Source of the DNA: Prunus persica
Lineage: Eukaryota > Streptophyta > Magnoliopsida > Rosales > Rosaceae
Reading direction: 5' to 3'
Length of the DNA: 64,000 nucleotides
NCBI RefSeq assembly: GCF_000346465.2
Contig: NC_034009.1
Coordinates: 3,301,803 to 3,365,802 of the forward strand
The notes under the pieces are model-generated. The model was not told the DNA's origin and did not search any database. It worked only from the letters and a program-made list of their open reading frames with translations. Below are positions 1-10,591 of the stretch, in pieces. The translations under genes and the position numbers were made by a program. Every line of letters starts with the position of its first letter. Position 1 is the first letter of the stretch.

Positions 1-1637
1 TATTGTGGGGAATCCGCGGGCCTGCAATTTTGCCCTGACTTGATACGGTGGGTCGGCCCGAATGTAGAATCCTATAGTGAGGGCATATCTAAGCCTGATA
101 TGATATGACATGAGGCTATATCTTTAAATCACTGGATCTAATTAATTAGTCGTTTAATTAAATTAATTATTTTAATATAATAATTAAGAGATAAAACTTT
201 ATTTAAGGGTTTTAAATAAGACTCTCACTATAAAATGACTTGGGCCTATGAACCTAACTAAATGGGCCGAACACCAATCTCACAAACTTGAAAGATCTCT
301 ACACGTTTTTATTTTTCCTAATTAGTCACTTTAGTACCACTTCAAAAATCGAAAAGATATATTAATGTGTCACTAATATTTGTGTAAAAGAAAAAACTTT
401 ATAATAGAGAGGGGGAAAAAAGGACAAGCATATGAATTGTGAAAAATTCTCATGTGGATTCTTTTATGTGAGGCATATTTACTACTTTGTAATTGGATTA
501 GGAGGAATTGAAATAAGGAGAACTAAATTTCGAATTCCTATTAAAGTTGTATACTAAACTATATGGATTGAGGGAAGTTTGATCCAAATTTCTACTAAAG
601 TTGTTTACTAAATCATATGGCATTAGGGTAGGAGTGGTACTAATTACTAAAATGTCGTCGTTGTTAGGTTAAAGTAGATGACAAATTTATAATTTTTAAA
701 ATTGTGTGATGATATAATAGGTAAAAAAGATATTCCTAATGGGTTACTTCTCCAGGAAATAGAATACCACCTCCCACCTAAGAATGCAATTCCTAATTTT
801 GTGTGGGCCCCATTTACTTTTCAATTCCTTAATGTGAAGTAAATACAGTAATCCTCCGTATATGAAATTCAATTCTTGATGAGAATTCCAATTCCTGATA
901 AGCAAACACTAGTGTAATTCATTCAATTCCTGATGAGAATTCCAATCCCTGGCTTGGAAATGTTATCTCTGATCCTTTCCTTTCCTTTGGAGAGTTCTCA
1001 TCCTTGGGACTTTTTGGTTTCAGTAGAATTTTCAGTAATATGGCATGGAACACATTGTTTGTGTATGTCTGTTCTTAACCAAGTTATGATTCTTCAGAGC
1101 TGATGGTCGTTCTGCTTTGATCCTGTTTTTTATTTCCAATCACCGTTCATTTTCTGAAACAAAATAACCAAACACAAAGGTAAGCAAATAGACTGTACAA
1201 GATGTTGATCATATTTTCAAGGGAGACTTTGGAAAAGCCCAAAGGAGAGAGAAAATTTTTAAAAGAAGCAAAAATGGACAAAATTGCCCTTATTTATTTT
1301 TTGATTTCCTAAGAAATCCTTTACATTTACATGTCTTTGATTTGAAAGTTGAGAGGTTATTCTGTCTTTTTTCAAAAAGCTTTGGCTTTTTCCAAAAGTG
1401 AAAGTTTTTTTATGGGTAAAACCTAAATTTACTTATTTTCAAATAGATACACTAATGCTGCTGAAACGTCCATACAACCTAGGATTTGGAACATGCTGCT
1501 GTTTCAATTACTACATATGGTAATTTCTTCAATCTATCAGAAAGAAACATCTTAATTATTTAGGATTTAGGTGTTCCTTGGAGATCAATGGTAACAAATT
1601 CTTGGTAATGAAGACTAGAAATTACCAGGACTTGATA
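1..1637. other. AT-rich intergenic DNA without a recognisable gene
   Basis: No reading frame here resembles a protein I know. Between about 430 and 960 there are short direct repeats built on GAATTCC/GGAATT words (for example TGATGAGAATTCCAAT near 878 and again near 932), which suggests an old MITE or other repeat remnant. I could not define clean terminal repeats. Confidence 0.5.
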
Positions 1638-1642
1638 AGAAA

Positions 1643-3936
1643 TGTAACACCCCGATCCCAAATTTCCCCAAATTTTACCCTCATTTAATTATTTAATTAT
1701 TTAAGGGTATTTTAGTCATATTTTTAACCGGAGAGAGTTTGGGACCGCGACTTATATTTTTGGATAGGTCGTACTGAGACGAGTTCATAGACACGTAGTG
1801 GGCTCGAATCAGAGTTGTAACGAGAGAGATATGGTCAAGAGAAGCCTAGTGGCATAACCGTAAATATTTCGAAATGGGATTTTTTATAAAAATCTGGTTT
1901 TCTCTCTCTCTCTCTCTCTCTCTCCCCCGCGCGACCTCTCTCTTCTCTCTCTCTCCCGCGACTCCTCTCTCTCTCCCGTCGGCCTCTCCTCTCTCTCTCT
2001 TCGTAACTCCGGCCACCGGCCGCGGCTGCGGACGGGGCCGGTGTCAAAAGAACCGGCTCGACCTCGGCGTCACGACCCAGCCCATCCCCGCCATCGGCCG
2101 CCGCTCCAGCCGCCGGAAAATGGCGATTTTCGCCCGGATGTCGCCGGAACTTCAACGCCGTCGATCTCCCTCCTCCGGCCACCAATTCCGTCGACCCAGG
2201 TATGGATTTTGAAGCTCTCGAGCTGCTCTAGCTGATGGTTGGGTAGGATTACATCAATTCTTAGCGTAGGCAACTCAATTTTCGAATTGAAAATCGGCCG
2301 AAACTTCGGCCGCCGTGATCGGGCATTTCCGGTCACTTTTTGGGGTAGGTCCAAGAACAAAAGTGACTCCAAATGAGGTGTTTTACCTAGGATAGGAGTT
2401 TGGAGTCTTGGTTCCGAGATTTTTCGACGAACCATAATCGCTTTGGACACCCGATCTGCCCGCGCGTGTGGCAGCGCGTGGGCGAGGGTGGTGGAGTGAC
2501 TCTGGGCAGTTTTGAGATCCTCGTGCCGTCACGAGTGCGTAGGATTTCGCGGATCTCAATTCGGACGTCGTTTGACTATCGAACGGATAATCGCATATTA
2601 TGCGTTATCCGGGTTCGATAGGTTGGGACCGTCGGATGGTCCCAAATTTAATATATGTCGATCTAGGTATTTCTAGGATCGTGTAGGAATTCACAGATCG
2701 CGAATCGTAGCCCCGGATGTTCCGAATAATAATTTTAAGTTTATATTTTATATTAACCGTCGGATCGTGCGATCGTGAGAAATCCGACCGTCCGATCTGA
2801 ACCAAACTTGCAGGACAAGTGTCCTATACCTGGTAGAACCCATAGAGACTTTCAGATCGGAAATTGGAGGTCGTGGGTTCTGCAGGTCCGGTTGACCAGG
2901 GTGAGAGTAGTTTGACCCTTGGTTGACCGTGAGTCTCCCGGAGTAATCTCACCTTTCTAAGGGAGATTATCGGGTACTAGATGGTTGTGGAGGGTTACAC
3001 AATATAAGAAGTAATTTATATAAATATAATTATATGTGGTTGTACAAGGGTACAACAAAGTCTAGAATGTCAGTTTGGAGTGCTATACGCACTACTTTAG
3101 GTACCTCCTCGGATGTTGGATCCACTACAAGTACCACCAAGTGAAAGTAGGTCCCGCGTGGCGTAGGTTATCCGGCGTTGGGACAGACCCCATACGTGGC
3201 GTTGGTTGTACCGGCGTATGGGGAGCTATGTAATATTATGTTGAGGTCGCACGTGGCGTAGGTTATCCGGCGTGTCGACAGACCCCATACGTGGCGTTGG
3301 TTGTACCGGCGTATGGGGAGCTTTGTGATATAATATTGAGGTCCCACGTGGCGTAGGTTATCTGGCGTTGGGACAGGCCCCATACGTGGCGTTGGTTGTA
3401 CCGGCGTATGGGGAGTTATGTGATATGATGTGCAGGTCTCACGTGGCGTAGGTTATCCGGCGTTGAGACAGACCCCATACGTGGCGTTGGTTGTACCGGC
3501 GTATGGGGAGATTATATGAAATGAAATAAGGTATCGCCCAAGTGGGGAATTGAGTTTTAGGGAAGAACTACGTGTGGCTTGATCCCTCAAGGAGGGTACG
3601 TAGGCAGCCTGAGGTTATTAGGTGCAGCCGCAGACTAAATATTAGTCATAATTTGGATTTGAATGGTTTGGTAGTTGGATAGGAATTATTGAAAGGCCAA
3701 AGGCCATTTGTGTGAATTGCATGAAATTATATTGTGCATGCTGCCAGTTGGGAATATTAAATGCGTTTTTATGCAGGTTGAAATTTTGGGAAATGTCCAA
3801 TTTATAGGGGAGACTCTGCCGAAATTTCGGCAGGAAGTCTCAGTTTTTAGTAAGCGGGCCTGACATCGGGGTGATGTCAGGAATTCCAAAGGGTTCGTCT
3901 CGGGTTTTTGAGAAAATTCGGGGCGGGTCCTTAAAG
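1643..3936 (+). mobile_element. Long terminal repeat of an LTR retrotransposon
   Basis: The segment opens with TGTAACACCCCG, a start common to plant Ty3/gypsy LTRs. It is immediately followed by TTGGTATCAGAGC, the complement of the initiator tRNA-Met 3' end, which marks the LTR/internal boundary. It holds CT-rich and GC-rich sequence (1903-2030), no convincing coding region, and a 95-bp tandem array (3151-3511). The 5 bp before it, AGAAA at 1638-1642, recur exactly at 4888-4892 after the Cassandra element. The internal gag-pol region is absent: only about 75 bp follow the primer site before Cassandra begins. The assignment to gypsy rather than copia is inferred from the LTR start and length. 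Confidence 0.7.
3151..3511. repeat. Four tandem 95-bp units with internal hairpins
   Basis: Units begin at 3151, 3246, 3341 and 3436, an exact 95-bp period. Each contains CACGTGGCGTAGG (the first copy has GCGTGGCG) and a perfect 9-bp inverted repeat, CCCCATACG facing CGTATGGGG, separated by about 18 bp. The array lies inside the LTR. Confidence 0.85.
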
Positions 3937-3937
3937 T

Positions 3938-3949
3938 TGGTATCAGAGC
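3938..3949 (+). other. Primer-binding site (tRNA-iMet type)
   Basis: TGGTATCAGAGC matches the complement of the 3' end of plant initiator tRNA-Met. It primes reverse transcription in most plant LTR retrotransposons. Its position fixes the orientation (+) and the 3' limit of the preceding LTR. Confidence 0.75.
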
Positions 3950-4025
3950 TCTAGGTTCAATTCCCTGTGGACCCTGCACTTTATGTGCATCCCTAAATTG
4001 TGGGGATCAAAATGGGTTCCATCTC

Positions 4026-4413
4026 GGACCGACTCCGCCGTAGCACGATATTGTCCGCTTTGGGCCTCCCTCACTGCCCGCACGGTTTTGTTTCTGGGAG
4101 CTCACGAAGCAACTTCCCAGGGTGGTCACCCATCCTGGGATTGCTCCAGCCTCCCACTCGCTTAACTGCGGAGTTCTTACAACTCCGAAGCCAGTGAGCT
4201 CCCAAAAGGCCTTGTGAAAGTTGGAGGTGGGCCCCATCCACACTAGCACAATATTGTCCGCTCTGGGCCTGGACGGCGCCAGCCCGCACGGTTTTGTTCC
4301 TGGGCCTGCCTACATTCTCAGCAGCGCCCAGAAGGCCTCGTGCTAGATGGATGCGGGTGTGCCATATAAGGCACATCACCCCCCTCTCCGTTGGTTTGAT
4401 GTGGGATCTTACA
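4026..4413 (-). repeat. Cassandra 3' LTR, outer end missing
   Basis: Nearly identical to the other LTR from 4026 onward (5S-like segment about 4108-4174). Similarity drops abruptly at 4025/4026, where TGTCACACCCC should stand. This marks a junction with sequence that follows the preceding primer site. Confidence 0.8.
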
Positions 4414-4488
4414 ATCCACCCCCCTCAAGGGCCCGACGTCCTCGTCGGCACACTCGCACCACACGGCAGAGTGGCTCTGATACCAAAT

Positions 4489-4887
4489 TGTCACACCCCG
4501 GACCGACTCCGCCGTAGCACGATATTGTCCGCTTTGGGCCTCCCTCACTGCCCGCACGGTTTTGTTTCTGGGAGCTCACGAAGCAACTTCCCAGGGTGGT
4601 CACCCATCCTGGGATTGCTCCAGCCTCCCACTCGCTTAACTGCGGAGTTCTTACAACTCCGAAGTCAGTGAGCTCCCAAAAGGCCTCGTGAAAGTTGGAG
4701 GTGGGCCCCATCCACACTAGCACAATATTGTCCGCTCTGGGCCTGGACGGCGCCAGCCCGCACGGTTTTGTTCCTGGGCCTGCCTACATTCTCAGCAGCG
4801 CCCAGAAGGCCTCGTGCTAGATGGATGCGGGTGTGCCATATAAGGCACATCACCCCCCTCTCCGTTGGTTTGATGTGGGATCTTACA
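4489..4887 (-). repeat. Cassandra 5' LTR (399 bp, complete)
   Basis: The sequence is bounded by TG and CA on both strands: it starts TGTCACACCCC on the plus strand and ends ATCTTACA. The primer site abuts it at 4474-4485. The 5S-like segment lies at about 4584-4650. The next five bases are AGAAA. Confidence 0.85.
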
Positions 4888-4892
4888 AGAAA

Positions 4893-5970
4893 GCACACGG
4901 CATAGGGATGGCTCTAATATTTTGTTTACCCTTCTCTTCCATTTTACTGTCCTCCGTTTCTCCTGCCAAAACTGGAATCTAAACCTGTTTGAAAGAACAT
5001 ATTTTTCGCCTTAATATGATCGATAGAAATGAGATTTGTATTGTCAATAAGCATATGATTTTGTAACTAAACCTTCAGCTACAGATATTCATGGCATCAA
5101 TACACTTGGGACACAAGATTTTGAAATTCCTGCAACAGTGGGTGGAGAAACATCTTGGTGCTCCTCTGTAGATAAAATCCAATGTCAAAACACCCAATGA
5201 CCAATAAATACTCCGGAAAAATAAAAGGATGAACAAACATTCCTTCCTAACATTAAAAACGGTACAGAGAAAGGGGAAGGGAAGGAATTGCATCATTTTT
5301 TTGGAGTAAGGATTGATCATAGGAGTAAATCAATCGAACAAGCTCCAAAAACTCAATCCGAAATCAGACATTTAAACTGAGACTTCTTTTGTCTGAGGAA
5401 AACATATCACAAACTTTTATATCTCAAGTTCACACTGATTGGAATGAACAGATCCTTGTAGTTACATATAACGAGGGATAACACCAAAGGCCTGAGCTTC
5501 ATCTACAAAGATCAAGCCACAGAGAGAGAATTAGTCTGGAAAACCAAATCCTAAACTGATAAACTGATCGCCTAAATAAATAAGAAACATATTCTTCTTC
5601 ATTTCAAAGCATACACACTTTCATGACCCTACCCTGTATGCATAATCGCAGAGTTAAAGAGTAAAGACCATTTGTATTTTTTTGCGAGAGAGAGTCTTGA
5701 GATCGACAGAGAACGAGAATTTCCATTTTCATTTATCTGGAGTAGTAAGGATTGGTCATAGGGTTATCAACAATACAAGCTCTGATAACTCAAAACTGAA
5801 ATCAAACATTTAAACTGAGACTTCTTTTGTCTGAGCAAAAAAATATACTGAACCAATGACCTGAGCTTCATAAACAATACAAACTTTGACCACTACCGAC
5901 ACAAAACGATGAAATCTGATAGTTTCGTAAACCTCGTTTTGTGATATTAAGCATTTATAAAAAAATATAA
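4893..5970. repeat. Intergenic DNA with a diverged direct duplication
   Basis: The stretch around 5301-5400 recurs in diverged form at 5752-5851, including the shared block CATTTAAACTGAGACTTCTT. A CCTGAGCTTCAT word follows each (near 5490 and 5861). This suggests an old tandem duplication of about 450 bp. A short exon-like open stretch (5090-5171) after a possible acceptor could not be matched to any family. I see no gene. Confidence 0.5.
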
Positions 5971-5974
5971 AAAA

Positions 5975-6642
5975 AGAAAATAGTATCGCCGATCGGCTAT
6001 ACACGGTATTTTTCCGTCTTTTTTTTTTCTAAAAAAACAAATAGTATAGCCGTGCGACTATATGCCATTTTTCTAATTTTTAAAAAGAAATTGTACTGAC
6101 GCACGGCTATTCTCAGTTTTTTTTTTAAACGATATAGTATACCCGCACAGCTCTACTTGGTTTTATTTTTTATTTTTTAAAGAGAAATAGTATAGCCGGG
6201 TTTTTTAAAAATTTTCCTAAAAAAACGTATAGCTGACTGGCTACACTTGGTTTTTCCAAATTTTTTTAAAAAAGAAATAGTATCACTGGTTATTTATTTA
6301 TTTTTAAAAAATAGTACAGCCCCACGGCTATACCCGGTTATTTTATTTTATTTGTAAATAGTACCGCCGGTCGGCTATACTCGGTTTCTAAATAATTTTA
6401 AAAGCAATAGTACAGCCGCCCGGCTATATTTTGTTTTAAAATTTTTAAATAGATCTAGTATAGCCGCACGGCTATACTTCTTTTTTATTTTTTTTGAGAA
6501 ATAGTACAGCCGTGCGGCTATACACGGTTTTTTTAAAAAAATTTAAATAGTATAGCCGTACGGCCATACTCGGTTTTTAATTTTTTTATAAAAACATTAT
6601 AGCCGCCCGGCTATACGCCTTTTTTAATTTTTGAAAAACAGT
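5975..6642. repeat. Palindromic minisatellite array upstream of the NLR
   Basis: About 14 degenerate units of roughly 40-55 bp. Each has an 18-bp palindromic core of consensus TATAGCCGnnCGGCTATA, preceded by A-rich AAATAGTA and followed by T-rich ACTCGGTTTTT. The core at 6459-6476 (TATAGCCGCACGGCTATA) is a perfect palindrome apart from its centre. Several units carry changes on one arm only. No open frame is associated. The same unit recurs downstream of the resistance gene in the same orientation. Confidence 0.85.
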
Positions 6643-6854
6643 ATAAGGATGGAATTGGTCCAATGATAATTGAGGGAAGGTGGTCAGAAAGAAAACGCCA
6701 AAATTTACTACTTTTTGTTGGATGGAATTGGACTTCATACATAGACAGCAAGAAATTGCTCTACCGATAAAGAGATATTCTCATCAATCAATCTAAAAAC
6801 CGATCTTGTTTACTTGTTTTCGTTTTGGCGAAGAGAGAGTAAGTAGTAGAGAGA

Positions 6855-6941
6855 ATGGCTGACGCAGTTGTTTTCTTTATTTCAGAAGATAAGAATAAAG
6901 TGATATTAGAAAGAACACCGAATAATTTTATTAGAAGATAA
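6855..6941 (+). pseudogene. Truncated duplicate of the NLR 5' end
   Basis: The run GTTTTCGTTTTGGCGAAGAG and what follows, through the start codon, duplicates the leader and first codons of the downstream resistance gene (about 6785-6880 versus 7110-7230). From the ATG it reads MADAVVFFISEDKNKV and stops after 28 codons. Only the first seven or so residues match the intact gene (MAEAVVS). The rest is unrelated, so this is a broken duplicate of promoter, leader and start, without a domain. Confidence 0.65.
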
Positions 6942-7206
6942 GAATTGCTCTCGGATGAGAATGAACTGTGGAACACAATTTGCATTGATTCGAGTTTCTT
7001 TTCTTTTCTGGCGAAGAAAATAAAGATACGAAAATGACAAAGTGGTTTTGGCCAACTATTTATCTTTTGGTTTAGTTTATTGGCCACATTTCATACATAT
7101 AGATGAAAACAGTTGAGAGAAGATTTCATCGATCAATCTGCAAACTAAATCTGAAGGTTTAGTTGTTGTTTTCGTTTTGGCGAAGAGAGAGTAAGCAGTA
7201 GAGAGC

Positions 7207-10200
7207 ATGGCTGAGGCAGTTGTTTCCGTTGTGCTCGAAAGTGTCAGAGACTTCGCCATTCAGGAAGCCAAGTTCTTGTCTGGAGTCAGCCGTCAAGTTG
7301 AAGCTGCACAAACTGAGCTAGAATTCATGCAGGGATTCCTCAAAGATGCAGATGCAAGACAAGGACAAGATACAAGAGTCCAGATTTGTGTTGCCAAAAT
7401 TAGAGATGCGGCTTATGATTTGGAAGATATTATTGAAACTTATGGCTTGAAAGTCGATTCCAAGAAGAAGAAAAGAGGCCTCAAGAATGTTCTCAAAAGA
7501 TTTGCCTGCATCTTCAAGGAAGGGGTTGATGTTCACAGGATTGGGGCAGAAATTGAGAATATCACTACTAAAATTTCTGCGTTGAGATCGAATTTGCAGA
7601 GTTATAACATAAAGGAAATAAGGGACAGGGACAGCGGTGGTGGTGAATCTTCCTTGCAATTGCATGAGAGGCTAAGGAGAAGTTATTCTCATGTTGTTGA
7701 ACGTGATGTTGTTGGGTTAGAGTCCAACGTTGAAGAATTGGTTATGCATTTGGTGAAAGATGAAAATCGTCATCAAGTTGTATCTATTTGGGGGATGGGC
7801 GGTTTAGGGAAGACCACCCTTGCAAGACAGCTTTATCATCACAAAAAAGTAAGGCAGCATTTTCATAGTTTTGCTTGGGTCTGTGTATCTCAACGTTTTC
7901 AAGTAAGAAATGTTTGGGAAGGAATTTTAATTGAACTCATTTCTGCAACCAAGGAACAAAAACAAGAAATTAAGGACATGACAGATGATGAAATAGCAAA
8001 GAAGCTTTTCCTTGTTTTGCAAGAAATGAGATGTTTGGTGATACTTGATGACATATGGAGAATCGAGACATGGAATCTTTTGAAGGCTGCATTTCCAAAT
8101 GTGGAAACAGAGAGCACAATATTGCTTACTACACGCAATCAAGCAGTAGCTTTGCCCCTAAATAGAAATGCTTTTCTCCACGAACTCCAGGCACTAAATG
8201 AGAAAAAGAGCTGGGAACTATTTGAGAAGATAGCAATATCTGGAAGGGCTGATATCGGTATTTCTCACCCTTACTCTTTTCTTTTCCAGGTTCTTAGTTA
8301 TATAGCAAGCCACATAGAAACCATTACATTGCATATGACACAACTTATGTAGTGTTTTTTCTTTTTTCAGTCATTGTTAAATTTTTTGAATATTGTCGAA
8401 CACGTGGCAATTTTATGGACTGCCTTACTTGGTTAGACATTCGTTTTTTTTTTTTTGGGGGTCACTCATTTGTTAGGTAGCAAGATGGATGGTAATTTAT
8501 ATTATGCAATAGCAAATAATAATCAGGACAATGCTAGCTAATTCAAAATTTTCTCCCAACCTTCTCTTCCATCCAACGATATCCCATACGTTTTCTGTGT
8601 TGGTGCAGATTTAACTTTTAAATGTTCTCCATTTGGCATGTATTAGCAAATCCAAACTTATAATAAGATAAAGGTTATGAATAAATTTTGGGATTTCACA
8701 ATTTTAATTTTAAATCATTCGAGCAAGGAATATCCACTGAGACTGCTCATACTACAAGTTCGTGTTTGATTTTTTTTTCTTTTCCTATTTTTCAGACTTG
8801 GGAATGTACACAAAGAAGAAAGACTTAGGAATGAAGATGCTTCAACATTGTAAAGGTTTGCCATTAGCCATCATTGTGCTTGCTGGAGTTCTAGTCAGAA
8901 AAAACTCCATTAGAGAATGGGTGAGAGTGTATGAGAATGTTCGTGAATACATAAACAGGGGCATCGGACATGAAGAAGAATATGAAGGTGTATCACAAGT
9001 GTTGGCATTGAGTTATGATGACCTACCGTATTACTTAAAACCATGTTTTTTATATTTAAGTCATTATCCTGAAGACTCTGATTTTTTTGTGAGCGAATTG
9101 ACTAAATTATGGGTGGCAGAAGGTCTTATCTTCTCGAGACAACAAAGACATAGTTTGGGGGAAACAATGGAGGATATAGCACGTGATTGCTTAAGTGAGT
9201 TGGTAGAAAGGTGTTTGGTTCAAGTGGGAACAAGTGGTTCAACTGGGACAATTAAAGATTGTCGAATCCATGATCTTGTACGAGACATGTGTTTGTTAAG
9301 GGCAAAAGAGGAAAGTTTTCTCCATATTAAATATTCTTTGCAAGAAAATACTTCTTCTATGGCAGCCGAGGCAACACAATTGGGGAAAATTCGAAGACTT
9401 GCAATTTACTTGGATAAGAACACAGATATGTTGGTTTCTTCAAGAGATGAAACAAATGGTCACATAAGGTCTCTATTCTTCTTTGGCCTAAGAGAATGGA
9501 TTCCAAAAAGTGAAAAAGGATTACTATCTCCGTTGAAGGATTTCAAAGTGCTTAGAGTTTTGAAGGTTGAAGGTCTTCGGGCAATAAGAAGAGTAGAGTT
9601 GCCAAGTGAAATTGGAAATATGGTACACTTAAGGTTTCTAAGTGTGAGGAGGAGCAAAATAAAAACGTTTCCGCCATCCCTCGGTAATTTAGTATGCTTG
9701 CAAACTCTTGATTTTCGTGTTTCAAGTTATATTGACAAGGTCATCCCAAATGTGATAAAGAAGATGAAACAATTAAGACATTTATATTTACCTTGGAATT
9801 ACAGAGCAAAGGGTAAGCTGGAGCTGTCTACTCTTGGCCATCTACAGACCTTACATAACCTTTCAAGTGAGTATTGTGATTTGAAAGATGTTGGTAGATT
9901 AACCAATCTTAGAAAACTGAAAATAAGAGTGTTAGGCTCTTTGCAAAATCTGGAGGAAATCTTAAATTCTACAGGCAGCACGCTTAACCGTATCCGGTCT
10001 CTAATTGTGAAAAATAACACGAATAGCGGTGAAGAGCAAGCTATACAAATAGTATCAAGTTGTCGGGGTATATACAAATTGACGTTGGATGGGCCAATCG
10101 CAGAATTACCGAAAGAGCTACACGACTATCCAAACCTCACAAAGTTAGTATTGTGGAGTTGTGGTCTCAAGGAGGACCAAATGGGAATACTAGAGAAGCT

Positions 10201-10591
10201 GCCAAACCTAACAAATTTGAAGCTTTTTGAAAAACCTTTCGAGGAGAATACAAAGATACTGGTTTTCTCCAAAGGAGGCTTTCCTTCTCTTCAATTTCTT
10301 GATGTTTGTGGCCTGAACAGAATAACAGAGTGGAGAGTAGATGAAGGAGCCATGCCTCGTCTCTGTCGATTGGAAATTGAATATTGCCCGGAATTGACTA
10401 CACTTCCAGATGGGTTGAGATATCTTACTAATCTTAGGGAATTAACCATCAGAGGGATGAGTAGAGAACTCCACCGTCGGATTGAGGAAGATGGAGAGGA
10501 TTTCTATAAAATTCAACATGTACCTTCCCTTGTAATTGGAGAACCATTCCCCCAAATACTAACCACCACCGATGCAATGATGGCAAGGTAA
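7207..10591 (+). CDS. CC-NB-LRR disease resistance protein (RPP8/RPP13/At1g50180-like)
   Basis: This is an intracellular immune receptor. Exons 7207-8257 and 8796-10591 join in phase and give 948 aa. The coiled-coil (Rx-N) domain occupies about 1-150, with an EDVID-like AAYDLEDIIE at 68-77. The NB-ARC domain follows: P-loop GMGGLGKTT 196-204, kinase-2 LVILDDIW 277-284, RNBS-B LLTTRN 306-311, GLPLAI 371-376, and an MHD-type IHD at 508-510. Leucine-rich repeats run from about 570 to 930. The 538-bp intron (GTATTT...TTCAG) splits NB-ARC between RNBS-B and GLPL. The start is the first in-frame ATG and gives the family's MAEAVVS N-terminus. All nucleotide-binding motifs look intact, so a functional gene is likely. 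It probably recognises pathogen effectors or their host targets, but specificity cannot be read from sequence. Retention of the intron would leave a 381-aa CC-NB fragment (stop at 8350-8352). Confidence 0.93.

Larger units (their letters stand above)
4026..4887 (-). mobile_element. Cassandra TRIM retrotransposon (5S rRNA-like LTRs)
   Basis: Two direct repeats, 4026-4413 and 4489-4887, align without gaps at an offset of 474 bp. I count two mismatches (near 4192 and 4229 in the left copy). The element is read on the minus strand: LTR start TGTAAGATCCCACATC, LTR end GGGGTGTGACA, then primer site TGGTATCAGAGC (4474-4485), a 75-bp internal stretch with no coding capacity, and a purine-rich GAGGGGGGTGGAT just before the second LTR. 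Each LTR contains 5S rRNA-like blocks (CTCCGCAGTTAAGCG and AGGATGGGTGACC). TRIM size, an iMet primer site and 5S sequence in the LTR are diagnostic of Cassandra. The left copy lacks its last 11 or so bases (TGTCACACCCC), which are replaced by unrelated sequence. It is non-autonomous and presumably moved by another element's enzymes. Confidence 0.9.

Noticed and set aside
1835..2235. Overlapping frames of 110-126 aa on both strands in the GC- and CT-rich stretch
   Set aside because: They are low-complexity (Arg/Glu or Ser/Leu runs) from a CT microsatellite within the LTR and match no protein family.
4108..4650. 5S rRNA gene
   Set aside because: Only the internal-promoter-like blocks match 5S rRNA, and they occur inside both LTRs. 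This is the known Cassandra structure, not a ribosomal gene array.
4007..4898. Open frames of 80-125 aa across the Cassandra LTRs
   Set aside because: The same peptides appear twice because the LTR is repeated. Cassandra is non-coding, and the sequence is explained by 5S-like and LTR content.
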